From Gloeocapsopsis crepidinum LEGE 06123 (lineage in GTDB: Bacteria > Cyanobacteriota > Cyanobacteriia > Cyanobacteriales > Chroococcidiopsidaceae): a stretch of 54,547 nt of DNA. The translations under genes were made by a program, and so were the position numbers. Of this stretch, positions 28,567 to 35,157 are shown one piece after another (position 1 is the first letter of the stretch; each line of letters opens with the position of its first letter). The notes beneath the pieces were generated by a model, which saw nothing but the letters and a program-made list of their open reading frames with translations, was not told the origin of the DNA and made no database searches. The stretch is taken from NCBI RefSeq assembly GCF_015207655.1, contig NZ_JADEWN010000038.1, positions 1 to 54,547 of the forward strand, in the 5' to 3' direction.

Positions 28567-28574
28567 GAGAAATA

Positions 28575-29516
28575 ATGCAGGGAATTCGCGTTGCTAATGC
28601 CCCTTGTTCTTGGGGTGATTTGGGAGTGCAAGGACTTGAGGGTGAAAGTATTGGTTATCAACAAATGTTGGACGAGCTAGTTGCAACTGGCTATGTTGGT
28701 ACTGATTTAGGTGATTGGGGATATATGCCTACAGACCCAAATCAGTTAACAGCTGAACTTGAGCGCCGTAATCTCACAATCATCAGTGGCTATGTTCCAG
28801 TAGCTGTGAAAAATCCAGAATCACATCAACAAGCTGAAGCACAGGCTCTCAAAATTGCCCGATTGCTATCGACAGTTGCAGACACGAGTGATACTCAAAA
28901 AAGCCGCCCTTTCATGGTGGTGATGGATGAAATTGGTGCTGTCCCTGTACGAACGCAAAATGCAGGAAGAGTTGAGCCAGGAATGGAGTTAAGCGACGAG
29001 GAGTGGGGTAAATGCATTGCAGGGGCTGAGCGGATTGCACGCGCGATTCGGGATGAAACAGGAATGCGGACAACGTTTCATCATCATTGTGCTTCTTATC
29101 TAGAAACACCAAAAGAAATTGCCCACTTTTTAGAGCAAACTGATCCCAATTTGATTGGCTTAACTTTAGACACTGGACACTATGCTTATGGTGCGGCTAC
29201 AGATGATGCGCAATCTGTATTAGAAGCTTTTGAGCGCTTTGGCGATCGCATCTGGCACGTACATTTTAAAGACTGTGACTTTGAACTTGCCCAAGCCTCC
29301 CGCAACCAAGGTTGGGATTATTTTGAGGCTGTGCGTCGCGGGCTATTCTGCGAACTTGGCAAAGGTGGCGTAGATTTTCCTGCGGTAGTTGCTTGGCTGC
29401 GCGAACATAATTATGACGGTTGGATTGTTGTCGAACAAGATGTACTTCCTGGTATGGGAACTCCTAAACAAAGTGCTCAGCGCAACCGAGAATATTTAAA
29501 GCAATTAGGATTGTAA
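28575..29516 (+). CDS. Inosose-dehydratase-like (IolE) xylose-isomerase-type TIM barrel
   Basis: A 313-residue sugar isomerase/epimerase-type barrel. Metal-ligand positions typical of the family are visible: HHHCASY (about 175), LDTGHY (about 199), WHVHFKD (about 227) and VVEQD at the C-terminus. The start NAPCSWGDLG and TDLGDWGYMP resemble IolE, which dehydrates 2-keto-myo-inositol. No other iol gene is present in the window, so an isomerase or dehydratase of another cyclitol or keto sugar is equally likely. It is the nearest metabolic gene upstream of the EEVS-like cluster but lies 1.2 kb away. Confidence 0.85.
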   Translation: MQGIRVANAPCSWGDLGVQGLEGESIGYQQMLDELVATGYVGTDLGDWGYMPTDPNQLTAELERRNLTIISGYVPVAVKNPESHQQAEAQALKIARLLSTVADTSDTQKSRPFMVVMDEIGAVPVRTQNAGRVEPGMELSDEEWGKCIAGAERIARAIRDETGMRTTFHHHCASYLETPKEIAHFLEQTDPNLIGLTLDTGHYAYGAATDDAQSVLEAFERFGDRIWHVHFKDCDFELAQASRNQGWDYFEAVRRGLFCELGKGGVDFPAVVAWLREHNYDGWIVVEQDVLPGMGTPKQSAQRNREYLKQLGL

Positions 29517-29555
29517 AAAGTTAGCATCACCGCTCTTTGAGTGGAGTTATGAGTT

Positions 29556-29697
29556 ATGAATTTTGAGTTTTGAATTTTAGAAAACATTTGTAACATTCTT
29601 AACTCAACATTCTTGAAAGCCTCCAATGCTTTATTCCCTGACTTTAGGTATGGGAATTCAACTCAACACTCAAAATTCAACACTCAAAACTCTTTTC
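29556..29697. repeat. Low-complexity GAGTTTTGAATTTT / AAAATTC-type inverted repeats
   Basis: GAGTTTTGAATTTT near 29562 and AAAATTCAACACTCAAAACTC near 29672-29692 are imperfect inverted copies, part of the TGAGTTTTGAGT/ACTCAAAACTC family scattered between genes of this genome. They may fold over the 3' end of the IolE-like transcript. Confidence 0.5.
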
Positions 29698-29716
29698 CCT
29701 TCTACTATGGGAAGAT

Positions 29717-29938
29717 CTATTGCCGACTTTTTGAATCGCTATGTTGTTGCCGCAAGTTGAGTAAAGAAACCGTTACATGGTTATGAGTATCACCTGTGGA
29801 GGCATCGGGTATCTTTTTTTTGAGTCTGCGAACAAATTCACGAATGACATCTGATTGAGTTCGCTCAACTTGCATACAGTATTGCCTAAGTATTTCTAAC
29901 TCATCATCTGAAAGCCTAACAAACAGTCCTTTTTTCAT
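29717..29938 (-). CDS. CopG-like ribbon-helix-helix protein, 73 aa
   Basis: Residues 4-43 (LFVRLSDDELEILRQYC-x-Q-x-ERTQSDVIREFVRRL) form a ribbon-helix-helix DNA-binding fold: a short beta strand followed by two helices with the TQSDVIREF turn. The tail is polar and disordered. Such proteins act as dimeric repressors or antitoxins; no toxin gene is adjacent. It lies 200 bases after the IolE-like gene on the opposite strand. Confidence 0.7.
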   Translation of the reverse strand: MKKGLFVRLSDDELEILRQYCMQVERTQSDVIREFVRRLKKKIPDASTGDTHNHVTVSLLNLRQQHSDSKSRQ

Positions 29939-30669
29939 GATCTTGTGTTATCAAAATGATATACATTTATTATGGGTTACTATTAGTACGGTCTCCACCA
30001 ACAGAAACTCAGCTAACAAAAATTGCCAGCTGTGTTGATGTGTCCTATCGCTAGTATAAATAGTGACTGACATGGTAGAGGCAGAATAATGAGCAAAACA
30101 GCGTTGCTTTTTATATGTATGCTTTGGTATTAACTCGCAGAGTGTAGTCAACTCCATCACAATCATCAATATTGTTTGGATTGAAACAGCACCTGAACAA
30201 TAACGAAAAGTAGTCCCCTGAGTATATTGCAATCTTGATTTGAATTTCTGTACGGAACCCAACCGAGGCAAAATTCAGCGCAAGAATCAATTTCCTCCAA
30301 TATCAAGCCATTGGCAGCGATGAGTATATAACTTGGGCTATTGTCTGTAAGTGCGATTGCAGCGAACAGTCCCTTCTGTGTACCTAGCCTTTGCTTTCCC
30401 CGTTCGGCGAAGCTGTTGCCTAAGCTTAAGTGGTTGAGTGCTTGAAAACGTTGTGTTATAGCAGAGGTCAGAGATTAGAGAACGCGCGATCGCTTAGACC
30501 TGCGCTTGGAAGGTTAGGGTTAAAAGCTATTTAGGGTAAGGCTTTGATCTATAACGTCTTGATCTTTACTTTCATTGCTATATCTCGCAGCCACTACAAC
30601 CAAATTGCCAGCAAAGGTTTTTATTTCCGAATCACACAACTTGTTAAGTCAAGAGGATTGAAGAGGGTT
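29939..30669. other. Upstream region of the EEVS-MysC-like cluster, no convincing gene
   Basis: About 730 bases. A minus frame at 29951-30271 encodes a peptide without domain features and is not called. Bases 30385-30425 hold a CTTTCCCCGTTCGGCGAAGC-type hairpin repeat. The cluster promoter should lie in this block; I cannot mark it with confidence. Confidence 0.5.
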
Positions 30670-31815
30670 ATGAGTGCAAAGTGGTCAGTCAAGACACAAT
30701 TACCAGTTCATTACACTGTATTTGAGAGTTTCGACCTATTCAATCCTGATAACAACGCTTTGTTGTTCGACGGGCAGAATTCGAGCCTACAGTCTTTGCG
30801 TCGAGTCGTTGTCGTAGATGATTATGTTGAACGTCTCCACGGAGAACGCATTCGCCAGTACTTTCAGTATCACGAAATTGAATACCGCCTGATCTCGCTT
30901 TCGGTATCTGAAGATAACAAATCAATGGAGACAGTTTTTCAGGTAATTGAAGAACTGAATGCTTTTGAAGTTGCACGGCGATCGGAACCAGTGATTGCGA
31001 TCGGCGGTGGCGTACTGATGGATATTGTTGGTTTAGCTGCTAACCTTTTTCGACGGGGAATTCCCTATATCCGTATTCCTACAACTTTATTAGGAGTCGT
31101 CGATGCGGCAATCGGTGCCAAAACAGCGGTAAACTTCCAAGGTCATAAAAATCGGATCGGTACATTCTATCCTCCACTTGCTGCAATACTTGATACAACA
31201 CTGTTACAAACTTTAAGTGACAGACAAATTAGTAATGGTATTGCGGAGATTCTCAAAATTGCACTTGTCAAAGATACAGAATTATTTGAACTATTAGAGA
31301 ATTACGGTGCGGCAATGCTAAGTAGCAAGTGCCAAAATCCAGAAGCCATGCCAATTATTCGGCGTTCCGTACAAGGCATGTTAGAAGATTTGGAATCCAA
31401 TCTCTGGGAGGAGAAACTCGAAAGACTCGTAGATTACGGTCATACTTTCTGCCCTACACTGGAGTTGAAAGCTGTACCAAAACTCTTACACGGAGAAGCT
31501 GTTGCGGTTGATATGGCAATTTCTGTGATGCTTGCCTATCAAAGAAGTTTAGTCACTTATCAAGAAGTCGAACGCATTTATAATTTTATGCGCAGCGTGC
31601 GTTTACCATTACTACATCCGATTTGTACACCCGAACTGCTGTATGCAGCATTACAAAGTACAACAAAACATCGCAACGGGCTACAACGCTTTCCATTAAC
31701 GGTAGGAATTGGTTCAGCACAATTTTTCCACGATATCACCTACGATGAAATCAAAACAGCCGTAAAAGCGATCGCACAATTAGAACCAGACGCAGCAATG
31801 CAAACTTCCTTGTAA
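30670..31815 (+). CDS. Sedoheptulose-7-phosphate cyclase, 2-epi-5-epi-valiolone synthase (EEVS) type
   Basis: A 381-residue sugar-phosphate cyclase of the dehydroquinate-synthase fold, using NAD+ and a divalent metal to cyclise sedoheptulose 7-phosphate. Visible are the NAD loop GGGVLMD (112-118), IPTTLLGVVDAAIGAKTAVNF (136-156), and metal ligands E193, H258 (DYGHTF) and H274 (LLHGEA). Position 241 is Leu, 255 is Asp and 334 is His (KHRNGLQR). As I recall, this L/D/H trio marks EEVS (ValA, AcbC), whereas demethyl-4-deoxygadusol synthase of MAA clusters has E/A/T there. I prefer the ATG at 30670, which matches AcbC-type N-termini; an upstream TTG at 30544 is unlikely. It heads a cluster with a methyltransferase and a MysC-type ligase. 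Confidence 0.9.
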   Translation: MSAKWSVKTQLPVHYTVFESFDLFNPDNNALLFDGQNSSLQSLRRVVVVDDYVERLHGERIRQYFQYHEIEYRLISLSVSEDNKSMETVFQVIEELNAFEVARRSEPVIAIGGGVLMDIVGLAANLFRRGIPYIRIPTTLLGVVDAAIGAKTAVNFQGHKNRIGTFYPPLAAILDTTLLQTLSDRQISNGIAEILKIALVKDTELFELLENYGAAMLSSKCQNPEAMPIIRRSVQGMLEDLESNLWEEKLERLVDYGHTFCPTLELKAVPKLLHGEAVAVDMAISVMLAYQRSLVTYQEVERIYNFMRSVRLPLLHPICTPELLYAALQSTTKHRNGLQRFPLTVGIGSAQFFHDITYDEIKTAVKAIAQLEPDAAMQTSL

Positions 31816-31850
31816 TTCATATCAACTTTATCGCTTTTACATTCAAAGAC

Positions 31851-32510
31851 ATGACTACAGTCAACGAGACGATCGAATATAACGAGCACCTCAGTCAATA
31901 TATTCGCAACTTATTTGTTGTTGAAGACGACACTTTACAACAAATTCGCGAACGACCAGCAAAAGAGGGTTTACCTCCTCACGACATTAATCCAGAAGAA
32001 GGTCGCTTTTTGCAACTACTAGTCCGTGCTAGTAATGCCAAATCAGCAATAGAATTTGGCACGCTGGTAGGATATAGCAGTATCTGGATTGCCCGTGGCT
32101 TAGCAGCAGAAGGCAAACTATTCACCTTCGAGAAAGAACAGATGTGTGTGGACATTGCTAAGGATAATTTTGCCAAAGCTAATGTTGCTCACCAAATAGA
32201 GATTCTTTGTGGCGATGCTCACACCTTAGTTGATTCCGTTGCTGCTCAAGGACCTTTTGATTTCGTGTTCATCGACGCGGAGAAGACAGGTTACATTGAT
32301 TACTTTAATTGGGCATTAGAAAATACCCGTCCTGGTGGGTTTATTGTTGCTCATAACGTATTCCTCCACTGCACCATCCTTGATTCAGACACAACTGATG
32401 AAGGAGTCAAAGCAATGCAGATGTTCCACAAACACGTTGCTACCTCTAACCGTGTCACGAGTACTGTATTTCCGGCAGGAGATGGAACTCTTGTTGCGGT
32501 AACTGCCTAA
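31851..32510 (+). CDS. SAM-dependent O-methyltransferase, caffeoyl-CoA-OMT type (MysB position)
   Basis: A 219-residue class I methyltransferase. SAM-binding motif I is EFGTLVGYSSIW (about 66-77), followed by FEKE, GDAH and the metal-site segment FDFVFIDAEKTGYIDYF (about 140-156) typical of cation-dependent catechol/caffeoyl-CoA OMTs. It occupies the place of MysB in MAA clusters, 35 bases after the cyclase gene. It is shorter than MysB proteins (about 275) and lacks their N-terminal extension. The likely job is methylation of the cyclitol made by the cyclase, as in gadusol formation; this is inferred. Confidence 0.88.
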   Translation: MTTVNETIEYNEHLSQYIRNLFVVEDDTLQQIRERPAKEGLPPHDINPEEGRFLQLLVRASNAKSAIEFGTLVGYSSIWIARGLAAEGKLFTFEKEQMCVDIAKDNFAKANVAHQIEILCGDAHTLVDSVAAQGPFDFVFIDAEKTGYIDYFNWALENTRPGGFIVAHNVFLHCTILDSDTTDEGVKAMQMFHKHVATSNRVTSTVFPAGDGTLVAVTA

Positions 32511-32529
32511 ATCTGTTTTCTAGGTCATT

Positions 32530-33891
32530 ATGGAATCAGTACAAACTCCCCGCAAGCAGGCTTTTGCTTTACTCAAGAGCCTTGGTACTCTGACTTTACT
32601 TTTATTAGCATTTCCATTTTCTTTGAGCGTTGTTGTCTTCACGCTGTTATGGAGTTTGCTAACAAGCTTATTTCAGCGTCGCGTACAGGCAAATCCGAAA
32701 AGGATTTTGCTTACTGGTGCTAAGATGACAAAATGCTTAACTCTGGCGCGATCGTTTCACGCAGCTGGGCATCGCGTTTTCATGGTAGAAACCAAAAAGT
32801 ACTGGTTATCAGGCAATCAGTTTTCTAACTGTGTAGAAGCTTTGTACACCGTTCCTGCACCCCAACACGATACTGAGGGCTACATTCAGGGGCTACTGAA
32901 CATTGTCAAGAAAGAAAAAATTGATATGTTCATTCCTGTATCTAGCCCAGTTGCTAGCTATTATGACTCTTTAGCCAAACCAGCATTGTCGCCCTATTGC
33001 GAAGTATTTGCGTTTGATGCTGAGACAACTAAGCTACTAGACAACAAGTTCACTTTTAACCAAAAAGCACATTTTGTAGGACTATCTGCGCCAAAAACCT
33101 TCTTAATTACCGATCCAGATCAAGTTCTCCAATTTGATTTTGCTGCTGATGGAAGTCAGTACATTCTTAAAAGCATTGCCTACGACTCAATCAATCGCTT
33201 AGCTTTGCTGAAGTTGCCCTGTGCTGCTGAAGAAATGGCTGAGTATGTTTACAGTCTGCCAATCAGCGAGGAAAATCCCTGGATTATGCAGGAGTTTCTC
33301 AAAGGGCAAGAGTATTGTACTCACGCTGTTGTTAGAGATGGACAGTTACTGCTTTATGCTTGTGCCAAATCCTGTGATTTCTTGGTTAACTACGAACACG
33401 ACTACAATCCCGCAATTTTGGATTGGGTAAGTCGCTTTGTCAAAGAACTCAACCTGACAGGGCAAATTTGTTTGGACTTTATTCAAGCAGCGGATGGTAC
33501 AGTTTATCCGATTGAATGTAATCCGCGAACAAGTACCTGTATCACTATGTTCCACGACCAACCAAAGGTAGTGGCAGATGCTTATCTCAGTAGTAGTGCA
33601 CAAGCACCAAAAGAACCTGTGCAGCCTCTACCTGATAGTAAGCCTACTTATTGGACATTTCACGAGCTTTGGCGGTTACTGAATATTAAGACTTGGAGAG
33701 ATTTTCAGTATCGGCTCAGCATTATTTTCAATGGTATAGATCCAGTTTTTCATCCTCGCGATCCATTGCCATTTCTCGGAGTCAATCACTGGCAAATTCC
33801 TTTGCTAATTCTCAACAACGTGCGTCAATTCAAAGGCTGGGAACGTATTGACTTCAACATTGGCAAGCTGGTGCAGTTAGGAGGCGATTGA
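32530..33891 (+). CDS. mysC: MysC-like ATP-grasp ligase
   Basis: A 453-residue ATP-grasp enzyme matching MysC, which joins glycine to 4-deoxygadusol to give mycosporine-glycine. The N-terminal hydrophobic segment (about 14-47) is also found in MysC and may anchor it to membrane. Diagnostic stretches are ARSFHAAGHRV, VPAPQHDTEGY, SSPVASYYDSLAKPALS, PWIMQEFLKGQEYCTH, the metal/ATP site IECNPRTSTCITMF, and the C-terminal RIDFNIGKLVQLGGD. The gene starts 19 bases after the methyltransferase stop, so they are surely co-transcribed. Because the upstream cyclase is EEVS-like, the acceptor cyclitol may differ from canonical 4-deoxygadusol. Confidence 0.92.
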   Translation: MESVQTPRKQAFALLKSLGTLTLLLLAFPFSLSVVVFTLLWSLLTSLFQRRVQANPKRILLTGAKMTKCLTLARSFHAAGHRVFMVETKKYWLSGNQFSNCVEALYTVPAPQHDTEGYIQGLLNIVKKEKIDMFIPVSSPVASYYDSLAKPALSPYCEVFAFDAETTKLLDNKFTFNQKAHFVGLSAPKTFLITDPDQVLQFDFAADGSQYILKSIAYDSINRLALLKLPCAAEEMAEYVYSLPISEENPWIMQEFLKGQEYCTHAVVRDGQLLLYACAKSCDFLVNYEHDYNPAILDWVSRFVKELNLTGQICLDFIQAADGTVYPIECNPRTSTCITMFHDQPKVVADAYLSSSAQAPKEPVQPLPDSKPTYWTFHELWRLLNIKTWRDFQYRLSIIFNGIDPVFHPRDPLPFLGVNHWQIPLLILNNVRQFKGWERIDFNIGKLVQLGGD

Positions 33892-34057
33892 AGTCTTAAA
33901 AGCCAGCTAACAGCTAACTATTAGCTAGGCTCAAAGCAAAATAATCTTCTACCCATTGAGTTGCAGCAAATCATAATTCTCCTCTCTGCTTTGCTCCCCT
34001 GCTAGTTATTTAAGCAACTCTAAAGCGAAACGGTATTACATTCATAGCGGAGTTTCA

Positions 34058-35116
34058 ATGACAACTACACTCGCTCAAAAAACTAACAACATGGAAGCCA
34101 AAAAGAAAGTTTTTGGCATGATCCAAGCTTTCTGGGAAAGTCAGTGTTTACATGTGGCAACACGCCTAGATATTTTTAATATATTGTCTGAAGGATCGCA
34201 AAGTATTGAAACCTTAGCAGAAAAGACTGCAACTAAGGTTGACAAACTTTATATTATATTACGTGCTTTAGGGCACTTAGGAGTGCTGGAAGAACAGCCA
34301 GGAAGAGTTTTTGCGGCAACAGAAGTGTCTGAACTGCTAGTCACAAATGCTGGACCTTCGATCGGGCATTTTGCGATGCACATTATTGAACCAGCACAGT
34401 GGGATGCTTGGAAAGTGTTGGAGACGTGCTTACATACCGGAGAAGTGCCGTTTGAGCGTGCTAATGGCAAGACGGTTTATGAATTTACACGAGATGAAGA
34501 TTGGAGTGGCGATGTTTTCATCAAAGCTATGAGTTTTTTAACCGATCATGCTGTTGATGCATTGCTCGATGTTTTTGATTTTAGCCGCTTTAATACAGTC
34601 ATGGATGTTGGTGGTGGTCAAGGCGGACTCATTTCTAAGATCGTTAAGCGCTTTGGCTGTAAAGGTATCTTATTTGATTTACCGTATGTTACAGAAACAG
34701 CACCCGCACACATTGAAAAACAAGGCGTTGCAGCTGATGCAGTTCAAATCGTAACAGGTGATGTTTTTAAGGGATTGCCTACTGGGGCTGATGCAATTGT
34801 GATGAAGTATTTCCTATCTTCATGGAAAGATGAAGATGCACTCGCGATACTGCGTCATTGTAAAGCAGCACTACCAAAACATGGCAAGGTAGTTTTATTG
34901 CAGTGTATTGTTCCAGATTTAGGTGAGCCGACAGTTTGTCCTGATGGTATTATTCCATCACTATTTGCGACACAGATTATGGTGGCAGTTCCTGGTGGTG
35001 CGTGGCGTACTCAGAAAGAATATGAACGCTTATTCACAGCAAGCGGTTTCCAACTTGAAAATGTCGTGCCTACGGGAACTAATCTCTCAGCCTTGGAATT
35101 TGGTTTAGTAGATTGA
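34058..35116 (+). CDS. Class I methyltransferase-fold protein (acetylserotonin/hydroxyneurosporene OMT type), catalytic His replaced
   Basis: A 352-residue protein with an N-terminal winged-helix dimerisation domain (about 20-100) and a SAM-binding domain (about 170-352; motif VMDVGGGQGGLISKI). In the O-methyltransferase family 2 the segment L-H-D/N-W holds the catalytic histidine. Here it reads KYFLSSWKDED, so the histidine is replaced by serine. It may methylate by proximity only, act on N or C, or have another reaction as some RdmB-like relatives do. It follows the mysC-like gene by 166 bases on the same strand and is probably part of the same pathway, perhaps from a second promoter. Confidence 0.85.
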   Translation: MTTTLAQKTNNMEAKKKVFGMIQAFWESQCLHVATRLDIFNILSEGSQSIETLAEKTATKVDKLYIILRALGHLGVLEEQPGRVFAATEVSELLVTNAGPSIGHFAMHIIEPAQWDAWKVLETCLHTGEVPFERANGKTVYEFTRDEDWSGDVFIKAMSFLTDHAVDALLDVFDFSRFNTVMDVGGGQGGLISKIVKRFGCKGILFDLPYVTETAPAHIEKQGVAADAVQIVTGDVFKGLPTGADAIVMKYFLSSWKDEDALAILRHCKAALPKHGKVVLLQCIVPDLGEPTVCPDGIIPSLFATQIMVAVPGGAWRTQKEYERLFTASGFQLENVVPTGTNLSALEFGLVD

Positions 35117-35129
35117 AATTCAGAAGCTA

Positions 35130-35148
35130 GGGGCAGGCATCCTGCCCC
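35130..35148. terminator. Hairpin between convergent genes (GGGGCAGG/CCTGCCCC)
   Basis: A perfect 8-bp G/C stem (35130-35137 and 35141-35148) with a 3-base loop lies between the convergent stops at 35116 and 35158. There is no U-run. It could slow polymerase from both sides. The sequence is a familiar cyanobacterial intergenic palindrome; a related one is at 47173-47195. Confidence 0.55.
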
Positions 35149-35157
35149 AATAGTATG

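Noticed and set aside
29717-29938. Toxin-antitoxin locus around the CopG-like gene
   Set aside because: No toxin-type frame with a ribosome site is adjacent on either side.
29951-30271. Minus-strand open frame of 106 codons upstream of the cyclase
   Set aside because: No Shine-Dalgarno, no recognisable family and cysteine/serine-rich random-looking sequence.
30670-33891. Plain mysABC annotation (demethyl-4-deoxygadusol synthase route)
   Set aside because: The ligase supports it, but the cyclase residues L241/D255/H334 and the different methyltransferase point to an EEVS-type front end, so the standard label was not used.
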